Of a stretch of DNA of 64,000 nucleotides, positions 32,901 to 45,604 are shown piece by piece. The stretch is from Prinia subflava (Eukaryota; Chordata; Aves; Passeriformes; Cisticolidae). Position numbers and translations under genes: made by a program. The notes beneath the pieces were generated by a model that made no database searches, was not told the origin of the DNA, and saw nothing but the letters and a program-made list of their open reading frames with translations. The stretch covers positions 101,729,739-101,793,738 of the forward strand of contig NC_086248.1 of NCBI RefSeq assembly GCF_021018805.1, given 5' to 3'. The first letter of the stretch is position 1. The number at the start of each line of letters is the position of its first letter.

Positions 32901-35900
32901 TCTATATAGAAAAAGGGAAATAATGGATAGCATTATGATAAGGAGACAAAATAATAACGGGTAATACATGAAAGGCAAACAAAGTTCTTGTGATCTGAAC
33001 ATCAGGAAAGGAGCAATTTCAGCACCAATAAAGTTGTCATCATAGAAACATTTTATAGGAAGGGCAAAGAAAGACTGGGATACGAAGATATTTATAAAAT
33101 CGGATGCAGTGTGTTCAGCATCCATCCATTAAATTCAGATGCATGTGTCACAGTTTTTGTGCTTTAAATCTTTGTGGTAAATAATTTATTGTTTTCATAT
33201 AGTGAATTTGCATTGTTTCATATTGTCTGCTAGCTAGATTATGTTCCAAATTGGAGCCCAGTACCAAGTGGTTTAATAGAAATTTTTGAGATGAAAAATT
33301 CTTCTGGTACTGACAACATCCTTTACATGAGAAATAAAGAAGGCATTTATGAGAATATGGTGTGTGGTTTAGATAATAGTGGTAACAATTACCTTGCAGC
33401 CTTCCCCCACTCTCACGTTGCTACACTTTAACTAATTACCTAAATAATTAATCCCTTTTCCTGCCAAGGAGAGAGGCTCTGCATGCACAGCTGAAAGAAC
33501 CATGGCACCGGAGTGGGGTTGAGGATGTTCTTACTCTCATGGACCACTCACCACCAACCTTGAGTTTCCTCTCCTCTCATGTTATCTTAAGGTATCTGTC
33601 TGATTGTTTGTGATGTTTTTGTTTTATTTGCTTTATTTTGCATGCTAAACATGAAAGCTGGGAGTACTGTAAAAGTCAGGCTGAAAAGTGAATGGTTCTG
33701 AAATCAGGAATGGGTTCAGAGTTACTGGCCACCCAAACTATCAATTCTGATGAAATTGTTCTTAGAGAAGGCAGGAGTTTTCTTGGATACCCCTTCATAA
33801 GGCTGGAGATGGATTCAAATTCTGCATCGGGACACCATGTTTTGTCTCTAGACCTGACATCTTTGTCTGCATGAAGCCCAGCTCATGGTGACATTCTATT
33901 GGTAAAAGTTTGTTCTTCTTACTATCTCCATGCAAAGGCAGGATAAATATTCCCTTGGGGATGTTTTTTGATAGCAGAAGAGAACAAACAAATCCAACAT
34001 TTTACAAGGTACATACATTTACAAGCCAGATAACTCCACACATGTGGGAATTACTGGTTATTTGCGCATAAACTTTTAAAATCTGCAGAATGGGACCTGA
34101 GTGTTTCTCCTTAGAAGCCAAGTCTTGCCTCCTTTTTTATAACCCCACAGGCCTCACTTGAGTGCTGGGATAACTGTTTTTGCTGATTGGAAAAATATTT
34201 TTGTGTTCATATTTGAGACACGGCAACTTAATGCCCCTTTTTTGCATTTTGAACTTCACATTTGAACTGCTTTCTATGCTTTCACACAAAATAACTGTAT
34301 AGCCATAATTCCATTACTCTACACCCCCTCTCCCGAGGGTTTGGGATATACACAGATACCCTATCACAGCACAACATTGCTCTTTGATCTGCCAAAGATG
34401 AGAGTCTGTGATAGTAGAGAATTACACTCAGCTCTTTCAAGTCCCAGCACTTCACCTATTATTTCAAGAAAGTTGTCCCTGGAGATACTAAATAACCACA
34501 AAGTGCTGCTGCAGCAGAGCTAAATATTTACTAATAATGTTAAACTAACACATTGAGGTTTTTTGCAAGAAAACATTGGCACAGAGCTCTGCTGTGAGCC
34601 ATAAGTACATCTCAAGATCTGATAAAAGTAAAGCTGGAGAATTTCTGGTGCCAGACCTGGCATCAGCTGCTGTGAATGGCCAGAGCCTGTTGATGCCAAT
34701 GGGGACATAATCCTTAACAGACTGAGAATTTGCCTCCTCTATCCTGGTGTTTCTAAAAATCTTTTTGGAGCTCCCCAGATGCTCCAGCTGGATCTCTCAG
34801 GTTGAGGAAGAAAAAGGTTTTTTAGTAGCTCATGAAGGTAGATCCAGTTTATAGAAAACGTCAAACTGGAAATTCATGTGCGTGGTGCAATTGATGTTGG
34901 CACCTGGATGGGTACAAATTGGTGAGAATTTTTCCTGCTGGCCATCCAGCTGCTCTCCACAGGAAACATCTTCATGTCTGGGAAGAGAACAGAGTTTTTC
35001 TCCTGTGATTTATAAAGGAAGACAAATTTTTTTTTTTTTGTCTTTTTCACATCTTTCTTTACAAGTGGGCAGGTTGTATGTGCCCAGCTCTGGGCAGCAT
35101 TGCCAGTCATTTGAGTAGAGAAGTAAGACAGAGTGGGTGAAGGGTTGTGGGATCTCCAATGGAGAGGGATCTGCACTTGCTGAGAAAGGCCAAAGGGAGA
35201 ACACACAATTTGTTTGCTGCAAAGGCTGTAAGATGGGAAAAAATATCTCCTTTTTTGCAGAAAAGAAGAGGGCTATTTGTGAACCTCTCCTGAATCACTG
35301 CCACTATCTGGTCTTGGTGAGATTTACCAGGTTGAGGAGTCCCAGGACAGAAAAACTAGCAGAAAAGGGGCGTCATTCATCTCAGGGTGTGGGAAACAGA
35401 TTTGTAGAGAATTCTCAAAGCCTGACAGAAGGCTCACGTAGTATGTATTTGTATGCAAACTTTGAGATAAAAAATGATGACTTAGAAATTCCATGGAATA
35501 GGACAGATATTGTTGAGAGAGAAATGGAACTGGAAACAAGTTTCAGGTGATGGCCTTGCAAATAAAACTAGTTATTTTGGAGAAACAGAACTATGAAAGA
35601 TGCACTGTAGTAGCACCCACAAGGGGTCATTTTAGATGATTGGCTCTAAGGCACTAACAGCATTGTGTGGCAAAAGCTGATAGGTCAAGAAATGCTTATA
35701 ATGTATTATAATTAGGAAATAGTTTGCTTCCGATTGTGATGGCATGAATTGTAACATCTATATTGTCTCACCCTTCACACGAGACTGAAAATGGAATAAA
35801 AGTAAAAATGCCTCTCAGTTGCCCCATCCCTGGGTCAGAAAATGGTATAATCTGACATCAGGGTACCCAGAAAAATTCCCAGTGATGCTGTTGGTGAGCC

Positions 35901-35984
35901 AAATAATACTGAACCCCTCAGAATAAAGCAATGCAGAAGAAAGGGAATGCAGCATTGAGGGGATAAATAATGAGAGAATGCAAA
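26997..35984. other. Unassigned, mostly single-copy non-coding interval
   Basis: About 9 kb, the longest stretch without a recognised mobile element. A/T-rich homeodomain-type sites are dense at 27390-27515, where ATCAATTACTTA occurs at 27457-27468 and again at 27502-27513, with a 14-A run between. A minus-strand frame at 32799-33125 would encode a hydrophobic segment but has no recognisable family. No splice-bounded exon could be supported. Confidence 0.4.
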
Positions 35985-36110
35985 TAAGGTTTTATGACAG
36001 CCACTATGGTTTTATGGAAAATAGGTCTTGTCATAGAAATGCTGTTTTTTCCCCTCATTTGGGCTTGTGACTAAAGCAGAACAAAGGAACCACATGGACA
36101 AAAAATACAC
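35985..36110 (+). mobile_element. CR1 ORF2 (reverse transcriptase) remnant, first part
   Basis: From 36005 the plus strand encodes YGFMENRSCHRNAVFS, matching the CR1 reverse-transcriptase motif with GFM-RSC-TNL spacing. It is no longer open over any useful length. The next conserved CR1 motif lies about 745 bases further on instead of the roughly 285 expected, so this copy is either interrupted or belongs to a separate insertion. Confidence 0.75.
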
Positions 36111-36639
36111 TCGAAGCTGAACTGGAACATCTTAAAGGAATCTGGTGTTGGATGTCATAAAATAGGAGCTTAGAGGATTAGTCTGATGCTCAAAACACTT
36201 TTACATTCTCACTAAAGCTTTTAAAGTAAATATGAATTCATGGCTAATAATATTTACCATGTTGTTGTATTTTCTCCTCTCTATCCACCTGCCTATGTTC
36301 ATGGTGTTTGACAGAAATCAGCACTTTTGTATCTTTCATATCAAACCAGCTTGGGACACAACACTGGAAAAATGTTAAAGGAGGGAAAATGGCACAACAG
36401 CAGCTGCTGACAGACACAAAAGTGTTTCCTTGGGAAAACTGGGCAAAAGTCTGCCCTAATGCATTCTGTGTTATGTTCTTGATATACACAGTAAAATACA
36501 GGGAGTTTTTTTGTCTGATTGGCTTTTTAGCCATGTCAATGAGATCCTGCCAGTAGTAAGTAAAGCAATTAAGACTAATTAAACTAGTGATAAAGACTGT
36601 GTAGTTTGACATGGTTGCAGTAGTAGCTTTTAAAGGTTT
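36111..36639. other. Sequence between two CR1 reverse-transcriptase remnants
   Basis: About 0.5 kb that does not read as CR1. A minus-strand frame (36244-36612) has no recognised domain. It may be an insertion into the CR1 copy; clear target duplications were not found. Confidence 0.45.
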
Positions 36640-36805
36640 GTCTGTTTACATTAGGATTTTCAAGTGGAGCCAAGTTACAGACAGGAAGGCAAGGAGGGAC
36701 CATTATGAACATGGCCTGGCAGGGATTAGGAGGGAGATGGTTATGGTCTGTGGAGCATCTCAGGGAGTGCTCCAAGGCTACATTCTCTTCTTGAACACCT
36801 ACTAG
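36640..36805 (+). mobile_element. CR1 ORF2 (reverse transcriptase) remnant, second part
   Basis: Around 36752 the plus strand encodes GASQGVLQGYILF, a decayed form of the CR1 GVPQGSVLGP-LF motif (reverse-transcriptase block before the catalytic centre). The preceding residues fit the W-D-R-R-RV--- stretch of the same domain only loosely. There is no intact ORF. Confidence 0.75.
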
Positions 36806-37936
36806 CTACTTCTTACGCCTCAGGTTTGTGCTTCAGGTGCTGCCAAAGCCTTCCCAGCCACACTTCCTGTTGCAGTCTGTCTGGGAGCAAGGCACCTTTG
36901 CCTACAAGGAGCTGTGTGTCAGAGCTCCTCAGACAGAGATGCCTTTGCAGACCCATCTCTGTCATTAGAGCTTCCATTTGATTAAATGAAAATTGCAAAG
37001 GCATTCTGATGCTGCAGCCAAGTGTTTCATGGCTTTACTCAGAGCTTCCAGTAATTTACTGCCTGCAACATTGTCAAAGAGGCAGGGAGGTGGTGGTTAA
37101 AAAAAAATCCATTTTCATCCAAGATGATTTTTTTAGTTGCTTATACACTTTCCAAAGGCAGGGGCACACTGTGGTTGCAGGTGTTGTAATTTCCTTTGAG
37201 AACTGTTGGGAGTTTCCACACAATTCACTTGCTACTTTGCTTCTGAAGATAAGGAAATGCTCCAAATCAAAAGTGTGACTTTTAAAGACAAATTGTATAA
37301 AAATTAAATCCCCAGGTCTCTTCTTGCCCAGCTTTGGTACGTTAACCATGGCATTTAGCTTGGTGTGCTACTAAAGAGACATTTCTCACAGTATATTTCT
37401 CAGTTATCCTGAGGGCAGAAAGCAAAGCCTAGTGCTGTCGGAGGCCTTCCATAGCCTTAAATTCCATCATTCATCAAACATTTTTGTACCCAGCAAAACA
37501 CTCTGATAGATGTCATGTTTTTCAAAAAGGCTGTAGTAAGCCTTGTAAATTCTACCCTGAGTGACACTCATTGTGAAGGGTGGGACTGTGAGAGGAAGAG
37601 ACACCTCCTAGGAGATAGGCATAACATATTAAACAGGAGATTCTGGTGTGTCCTATGCAAGACAAGATGGATGGCCTGAGGAGGGGGTTAGAGACTTTCT
37701 GTAGTGGACCCTTCTTTACTGCCCAAGCTGTAGATCATACCCCTTTCTCCACCTCCTCTTTAAGGAGAGAAAGCAAAACTTCTCCAGCTGCTCTTTGAGC
37801 GTGGAGGCTGAGCCTGTTTTCATAGCAGCTGTTCCAGATGTTTGCATCTACTCCAGTAGATGTGTCAGTCCTGGAGCAGAGAGGGGCTCTAAAGGAAAGA
37901 ACATGGGCACCTGACTTCTATGGGATGCTTGTCCCA
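36806..37936. other. Unassigned non-coding interval
   Basis: No gene or repeat was recognised between the CR1 remnant and the 37.9-kb LTR. Confidence 0.45.
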
Positions 37937-39147
37937 TTGTTATGAATGAATTCCCAGTGGATATGAGGGCTCAAAAGAAGCTGCCTGTGTTTGTGGCTGT
38001 GACCCTGGCAGGGGGGCAGAGCTGTGTCTCTGGAGCACCAGCCGCTGGGCAGCCACGGCCGCGCTGTACAGCTCTGACGGGCGCAGCCGCTGCTGGCAGG
38101 AGCCACGGCCGGGCTCTGGGCAGAGTGGCTGGGGGGGGAGCACGGGAACCCCCAGCGTTTCCCGGTCGGGAGGGGGCTGGGCTATCCCTGTCCTAGCCCC
38201 ATAGCGAGACAGCCGAGACAGCCACACCATCCCCCTAGAGGAAACACTGGGGAGCACCCATTAGCATATTAAAAGAGTTTCTGAGTACTCAGAATGCAAT
38301 TCCCCCTCCTCCCGATTTGTGCTGTCACCCTGCCTTTTAGAAAAATGGGGGTTTTTCTCTTTTGCAGAGAAACTCCATAGCTGGGGTGATGCTGCTGTCC
38401 TCCGAAAGCTGTTGACACCCCTCCCAGGCTAGGCTAGAGGTACCCCCACACCCCAGCAAGTTTGAGGAGGAAGGGGAGCTGCCCTGGGACATTCTCCTAC
38501 CTCATTAAAATGTGAAAAGGAGAGGCTCCTTGCCTAGACAGTCCTGTCATTGTTCTCTATAACTACCTCCGTCAGCAGGATTACCTCTGCTGTGACCAGG
38601 ACAAATGCATATGCATTTGTATATGCAAATAAAACTGGCCCTGTGAATCCTGGAAGGGTTTTTTAGAGAAACTGCACCCCAAGACAAGAAGCTAGATGAA
38701 TCAGAGGAGAATTAGATAGTGCCCTGGCCGAGCAAGAAGTGGATGCACCCCCTGACCTGGTTTGAAGATTCACCATGACCTATGAGGAGCTTGAATGGAA
38801 TGGGAACTGGCCAGTTGAACTGACTGAGCCAGAGAATGGGGAACTGTTGAAGGTTTTCCCTAAGGGGAAAGAGCTGACTGCACTCCAATGGCACATCCTC
38901 CCCCCACTGCTCTGCCTTCTGATGGTTGACCAGAGAGAACTTCTAGCTGTTCCTATGGGAACAAGGACTTGGCATCTACTGTCTGCAGTGGAATGATGAA
39001 CTGGGACATCACCTGCTCCTTTGGATGGCTGCAGCAGCGTGGAAAACTCCGATCAGACTCTGCAATCCTGCTGATGACTTTAATAATGAGCTGATCACTT
39101 TAATAAAGAGCTGAATATTAATAAAGGCATATGCCCTGCTCTTTTCA
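37937..39147 (+). mobile_element. Solo LTR, about 1.21 kb, 4-bp TSD CCAT
   Basis: It starts TGTTATGAATGAATTCC and ends GCTCTTTTCA, with CCAT on both sides (37933-37936 and 39148-39151). Its 3' half aligns with the inverted copy at 25620-26125. Two AATAAA signals are at 39102-39107 and 39120-39125. Just before them a unit of about 20 bases, GCTGAT(G/C)ACTTTAATAA, is repeated in tandem. A GC-rich block with many CpGs at 37985-38215 lies in U3, and a palindromic POU/octamer site at 38602-38631. A 4-bp duplication would fit a class I (ERV1) element, but four bases is weak evidence. Confidence 0.8.
38602..38631 (+). promoter_or_regulatory. Palindromic POU site (MORE-type) plus octamer
   Basis: Positions 38602-38621 form a perfect 20-bp palindrome whose core, ATGCATATGCAT (38606-38617), equals the MORE sequence bound by POU-domain dimers. 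A canonical octamer, ATGCAAAT, follows at 38624-38631. Sequence identity is seen directly; binding and activity are inference. Confidence 0.65.
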
Positions 39148-39151
39148 CCAT

Positions 39152-40400
39152 GAGTCACTGTGCTGGGGATCAAGGAGGAAAGGTGTTAACTTCTTGTTCA
39201 AGTGCATGTGAGGGTAGACATGCCAGCGGCAACCTGGGATCACTGCCCTAAGGTGCTTGGTGGTGTAAAGATAGAATGAAACATCAGAAAAAGGCAGAGG
39301 AATAGAGTCTGAGTAAAGGAGATAAAAGCTATAAGCCCTTGACTAAGCCATCTTTGTCCAAAATTTGTTTCAGCAGCTGTTTCCAGCAGTGGTTTGGATG
39401 TAAAGGGCACTGTCATCATTAGCTTCACTGCTGTCTTTGCCTTAAGTGAGAGTTGAATGTGGCAGGCAGCTCAGGAAGGAAAGAAGAGCCCAGTTTATTT
39501 ATTCCACACTTGCCAGCCCTGTGGCTAAAGCCCTCCCTGCGTAACAAGATGACCAGCTTCAGGTCACTGCCACTGTCACAAGTATCTGCTCTGACTTATG
39601 GCAGACCATCATCACCATATGGCTCTTTTGGCTGTGCTTAAGGCTGCAAACACATTTTGTATTCAGTCTGTCACCAGTCCTATCATTTGCAGGATCTCTC
39701 AGAGGAAATGATGCTGAGCTATTCCACTCCCCAGCCTGTGGGCTGGAGAATGCTTAGCCTGCAGAGCCCAAAGTCCTTAGGCACTCCTGGGGAGCCATGT
39801 AGACCCAGGACTGGACTAACAAGTACAGCAGGGACACAAGAGAGAACTTTGAGTCTTGCTGCTGGACCGTGGCTCCCCTGCTCCCCTTCTCTCACTGTGC
39901 TTTGCTTGCAGCTCAGGTCAGCTCTTCAGATTACTACATGCTGGGTTGGCATTTCACACTCAGATTCCCTCAGCAGCAGAGGTGCACCAGCAGTGTGCCC
40001 TGGATGGAGAGCTGGGTGTTTCTTCAGTTCTGCTACCCCATTCCACATCATATACTGTGGCAGTATCAGGAGCAGGCCAGGCATGGCACAGAGTTTGTGT
40101 CCTGCATGGCACCCTGGTGGGTGTACAAGCCAAAATGTGATGTTGATTCAGCTCCCTTTAAATGCCTTTTATCTGAGGCACAATCTCCATTCAGTGTGGA
40201 GGCTTGGTTGCTGAGAAACCTTTCTGAAATCTTGCTGGGAAGCTGGGATTCCTCAGCTAGCTGGACCACTTGGCAAAGACCAGACTGGCATTTCCCCCAT
40301 CTCCTCAAGAGGCAAGAAAAAATAGAAACTGTGGGGCATTCACATTTCTGTCTCCCTGATATGCCTCTTAAAAGGGCTTAAAAAATAGAGCTGCCTGTCT
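39152..40400. other. Unassigned interval with three open plus-strand frames
   Basis: Between about 39869 and 40140 all three plus-strand frames lack stop codons; the longest run to 185 codons (39657-40214) and 170 codons (39869-40381). The longest begin at TTG or GTG rather than ATG, and none has a domain I recognise. No AATAAA lies shortly after. It is left without a gene call. Confidence 0.4.
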
Positions 40401-40956
40401 GAAAACACTGTCAAAGCCACAGAATGAACTTACCATAAGATAAGCCCCCCGCCCCCCCCCCACTCCGCAAGGCACCTTGAGCTAAGTACAGATGGCAGAA
40501 ATTCACAACAGGAAGGTGCTAATTGCAGTCCCAGCTGAGCTGAGGTCTGATGAGCACATCCTGGCTAATGCATCCAGACAAAAACTACCACTGAATCAAA
40601 CTGTGGGAAAGGAAGCAAACAGCTTATGCACATGGTTCTGGAAACCATCAAGGTTTTGGGAACATTTGTGACCACCTCGTGGATACCCTGAACTAAGGCT
40701 ATAAAAAGGTGGTGCTTTCAGAAAGGCACCAGGATCTCCAGTGCCCAGAAGCCCAGGTGAAGAAGGACCAATGGGATGCCACAGGGGTAGTGATTATCTT
40801 CTAACTGATCTTTCTTTCTCTCTCTCTCTCTCTCTCCCTCTTCTCCTATCTCTCTAGCTCACATTTAGTGCAAAATAAAATCCATGCAATTGAGTTTGGC
40901 CTGTGGTCTGATTTACACCTGGATTTGGGCAGAGGCACCTTCCATGGATCCTAACA
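40401..40956 (+). mobile_element. LTR-like segment with TATA and AATAAA
   Basis: TATAAAA at 40700-40706 and AATAAA at 40874-40879 are followed by a right end in CCATGGATCCTAACA at 40956. The 170-base spacing and the TAACA end are typical of LTRs. Between the two signals lies a (CT)n run. The left boundary is not fixed; no TG start with a matching duplication was found. It also carries a C-rich run at 40447-40461. Confidence 0.6.
40815..40838 (+). repeat. (CT)n microsatellite
   Basis: About ten CT units, lying in the presumed R region between the TATA box and AATAAA of the 40.4-kb LTR-like segment. Confidence 0.95.
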
Positions 40957-41632
40957 GCCTCACACCTGGGCTGCTCTGCACCTGGGCACTGTTGTTCATC
41001 CAGTGCAGCACTACTTTGGAAAAAGAGGCCTCTTTCTCAGCTTATTTTACAGATTAATCTTGCAGTAGCAAACACCAAGCCAAGCAAAACCCATTTCCCC
41101 CTAGATTTGCATCTAAAAACAGATTTGTATACCAGAAGACAAGAACTTCAAGTGGTTTTTGCTGTAGATGCTCAATAAAGTGTCTCTCCTACTTTCCTTC
41201 TTTCCCAAATGATTTTTTAAAAAAAATTTACTTAGGATTTCACTACTTGTACAGCCATCTCAGGTGCTTTGCTCTTCATGATTTCCTATTTGCAAGAAGC
41301 ACAGGAGGAGCGTAATGACCTCAGAGACATCTGCTACTATGTTGCTTGGGTTGCAAGGTAATAGGGAGTAGAGACAGTTAAATAGTGGCAATGCAATAAA
41401 ATATTCTTCTTTTATCAGGAAAACAGGTTGAAAGGAGGTACTAAAGATTGCCAAGTCTTTTAGATAGCCAACTGAGATATCCTGAGGAAACCTGATTTAT
41501 AAGAAAAGCTGAAAATCTGATGCCTGAAAATCAGAACCTTTAAAGCACATCAAAATTCAAAAACCCAAAACAGTTATGTGGATCATAAAACATTCTGGAA
41601 ATTCTCAGCTGAGGACCTTCTTCATAGGACCT
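40957..41632. other. Unassigned interval
   Basis: No gene or repeat was recognised between the two LTR segments. Confidence 0.45.
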
Positions 41633-43047
41633 TGTCATGGGTTAGCACTGGCCAGATGTTAATGCACCCACGAATATATGTGGTTTTTTCCTAACAGCTA
41701 CTGTGAGATGTGGTCAAGAACAGAGCAGAGCAGGCCCAAAACTTGAAAACAGAGAACAAAACTTTATTACATTACATAAGAACAGAAATAGAAAGGAAAA
41801 CTCTAAACACACACACAAAACAGAAATGAAAACTTCCCAGAACATTTCTTCTCCTCCCCCTATTTCTATCCGTACACGTTACCCTTCATAGACCAAAACC
41901 TTGGGTTTTAAAATCAAACACTCAAAAAAAAATCACCACCCTAATTTTCAATTCAGCAAGGGAGAGAGGAGTCTCTCTCACACCACAGACTGCTCCTCAG
42001 AAAACACGGGTCCACCCCTTATGTGTTTCCATGTCACCCGTGGCACCGCCCGGAGAAGTCTGCCAGGGTGACACTATCTTTTCCATGTCCAGTGCTCTCA
42101 CCACTGTCCATGGACCAAAGCTGCATACAGGGCTCTTTTAAGGACGCTTGCATGCTGAGCTCTCCCCATCTTTCCCCTGAGGCTGAGGGTTCCAAGAGCA
42201 GGTCTTCCCTGAGGGCAGAGGGCACCACCACACCCTTCCCCTCTCTTCTCTGTTCGCTCCACTCTTAAAGTGCCAGTCACTGTAGCAAAAGTAGAGGCAG
42301 CTGCATCCACCCAAATGCAGTTTATGTTCAAAAGAGACTCAAGTTCAGTCTATGGCTAACATTATGCAAGAAAAGTCCAACTCAAAAGCCACTCCTCTTT
42401 CATCTCTGCCCATCTGGGGTTCTTTTCATCTTCCTTTATCATCTCGGTCCCAGGCTGTTTCTCTTTCTCTTCTGAAACCACTAGCCATGAGAAGCAATGT
42501 CTGGGAAAAAGTTTCTTTCTGCCAAGAAAGGGTTAACAGTTCTTGGCTCCAGGCAGGGTCCCGGACTCGGCACCTCTCTACACAGCCAGGAACTTCTCCT
42601 CTCCCCTCCCCCCACTCCTTCTTTGCTGCTGGCTGCTGCCAATGTTCGAAACTCTGAAGCAGCAGTCTCTCTCCTTGGGGAGGGGGGCGGGGAAGGGGGG
42701 CACCTTCACTGTTTTCCACCCCTCCATCCTGGATGGGGCCAGCTCAGCTCCAGTCTCGTTCACTCTCTTCCCCCCACTCCTCGAGCATCAGCTTACCTGA
42801 GCCCGGCCGCATGGTTCCCCTCCCCCACCCAGCCTAGTAAACTAGGCAGGGGAGGAGGAAATGTTTCTCTGCTGAAACCGGAACCCAAAAGAGGCAGACC
42901 CTCTGGGAGTCCTTGCTTTTAACGCCTTGTGTCTCAGAGGCGTGTCCAAACCTCCCAGTGGCTACTCCAAGTGCCAGCATAAAACCTGACCACTGATTGG
43001 TTTGCCTACAACTTCCTGGAAAATTCACCTCCCCCTCAACCACTACA
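41633..43047 (-). mobile_element. Solo LTR, 1415 bp, perfect 5-bp TSD GACCT
   Basis: The top strand starts TGTCATGGGTTAGC and ends CAACCACTACA, with GACCT directly on both sides (41628-41632 and 43048-43052). AATAAA on the minus strand (complement of TTTATT, 41763-41768) lies about 130 bases from its 3' end, so the minus strand is sense. On that strand the element starts TGTAGTGG. The U3 portion (42540-42900 on the top strand) is C/G-rich and gives long spurious open frames in several phases. It resembles LTRs I know from songbirds. No internal retroviral genes remain. Confidence 0.92.
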
Positions 43048-43052
43048 GACCT

Positions 43053-45604
43053 CCTGCAGGAGCTAGAGCAGGCCTTGACATTCTGCAAAAGGCCAAGGAG
43101 CAAAGTATAATTTCAAACACTGATGGATTTCTCTACTGGCAGCAGTGATAAAGACTTGCTAAACTAATAGTCCAAATAGTTTCTTGTCATATAAGTTCAG
43201 TCTAACTTACTAATTATGATTTTATTCTTTTACTGCATGACTCTGGCTGGTCACTAGATGTCACTAATAAAGAGTAAGAAAGAAGAACCTCAGAGGAACT
43301 TTTTGGGGAGGCAAAATTTAATGGACAATAGTGCCTGGGAGTGCCTCAGCCCAAACTTCTGTCAGCAAAAGAATGATGCTCAAGCACCAGGATGGTTTGA
43401 GCAATTGCCATTGTAGGATTTGCAAAATGCCACACTTATCACTAATCTGTTTTTTCCAGTGCATGGAAACCTTCCTGCCCTTTTCCACACAACTGGAAGA
43501 AAAAAAGTGGAATTGAGCAGGTCAGTGTAAAATGCTGCCACATCAACAGTCCTACAGCTTATGGGGTCTCCTCAGGAGCAAGGAGCCACCACATCTGAGA
43601 CTTTGCCATGCATTTACTCAGGCATGGCCAGCGTTATTAAACTTTTGATCTGGCTTCTTTACAATACGTTAAAATGTCTTTATTACACTCAATGGTGCAC
43701 TTCTGACATAGTGTCCACTGCTTTTGGAGAAGCAACCAGCACACATCACACATTTCAAAGACTTTGAGGAGCTTGCTGCTTGTTAGCATAAGCCCATGCT
43801 CAATGAGGATTTAATCCAATAAACTCAACTACCATCACACCATTAGTATGATGAATAGATACAGCCAGAATCTTAGATATGTTTATCTCAGGAGTGAATC
43901 CATCAGGGAGTGAAGGTCATCCAGCTCCCCTCATCCATATGTTAATTACATCCAGCTCTCTTGTTTGAGGCACTTTTAAGTTACATTTCTTTTGGCTTGT
44001 GTCTTCACTGGGCATTTTTAAGTGAATTGTGCCAGAAAGACAGATAACAGAAGAATTAACTTTCTCTGGGAGGTAACTTGTCAAGCACAGCCTTTGGTCA
44101 GACAGAGTTGGTTTAAATATTTACAGGACTCCATGAATGACCTCAGGCCTGCTCAGTTCCAGCCTGATGTCTCACTTCTGCATGCTCTGCAAATTTGGCT
44201 GTTTATGGGGGCACAAATATGGGCTGGACAAGCCTGTCCTTCACCTCGACCTGCTCAGCAGTGTGCAAAATGTTGGAAAGCTTTATAGCAAGGTTAAGGA
44301 GAGGACATTCTCTCAGTCTCCCTCACTTGAGGCAGCAAGAAGAACTCAAGCAATGCCATTGTCACAGGGAGGGACAAAAAAATGGCAATAAGATGTTGAG
44401 AGAGAAGTGAAGACAATTTGTAGAGCTGAGTACCGTTATTTTCTGACATGCTACAGCAGCTCTATTGACTTCAGCTTCATCTACTGACCTGCAAGGAAAC
44501 CTCTGCAGCCCCCAGACAGGGCCATCAGCAACCACCCTTTCCTTGTTAATTTTGTGCCTAATTTTGTCAGCTTCTTTGTTTCTTGGCAGAAATATCTGCC
44601 AGATACCAGCATTTTCAGCCAGTGATAAAATCCCAGCATTTCAGAAGTAATTTTTGTTTTAAATCAAATTTCAACATAAAATGCTCTTCTGTCTCCCTCC
44701 TCCAGAAATGACTGAGAATAATCAAATTGAATAGTCTTGAAAACATCAAATAACTTTGTTTCAACAATACCTAAATGTGCCATTTCCATAAGGTTCACAC
44801 ATTGTTATTCTATAATAACAAAGCATGATACCAGCAAATATTAATCACACAGCTGAAATATATTATTAAAATTAATGTTTGATATTATCCTAGAAGTTCA
44901 AGTGAAATGAATGAAAATGAGTGAATTGAAAAAGGAATTTATTTACATCACCAGGATGAGACCATTTGGTATCAAAAGAAACTTAACAAGAATTATTTCC
45001 AGGGCTTTCCTTGTTCCATAACCTCCACTGAGGAGAATAATATTGAATTTCAGTAATTATGAAGTTACTTAAGAAAAAAACCCCATGACTCCAAAACATA
45101 AAAAGACACTCACTAGGCTTCTCAATACTCTTTAAGCCAGTGAGGGGCTGACAAGCAATGCATCATTCTTCCTACCCGGAATGAATTGATTCTGTCACCA
45201 ACAAACTAAATGCAATCAAGCTCTTAACTTGAATCATAAATCCTATGTAAGTCACAGTTAGCAGTAAAGTGAACTGCAGCAGATAAAACAGTCTGACAAC
45301 AGGCTGGTCCAGTAAACAGTCTCCAGTAAGGAAGGAGAACGTAAATATTTTATTTCAATATCTGGAATACTTTCTAGTTTTCAGAACTCCGTGTAGTAGG
45401 AATGTAGGTAGTTGTAGCATGTCAGTATGACAGATCCTATCACCCTGGGCTTTTCCCATAAAACCAGAGTGCCTGACCAGGTGATGATCAGGGTGTTTAG
45501 GTCCTGGGGGCCTGTTAGGCTAAATCTGCTGAGAAATTGTTTTCGGGTTTTTTTTAGCAGACCAATATGTTGGGTAGACAGACACTGAGACAAAGGAAGC
45601 CAAT
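43053..45604. other. Unassigned non-coding interval
   Basis: About 2.5 kb without a recognised gene or mobile element. The part near 44700-45100 is strongly A/T-rich. Confidence 0.45.

Noticed and set aside
32799..33125. Minus-strand frame with a membrane-like segment
   Set aside because: Hydrophobic stretches arise easily from T-rich DNA; no family match or neighbouring exon was recognised.
42426..42922. Overlapping open frames of 97-141 codons
   Set aside because: They fall in the C/G-rich U3 of the 41633-43047 LTR, which has perfect target-site duplications.
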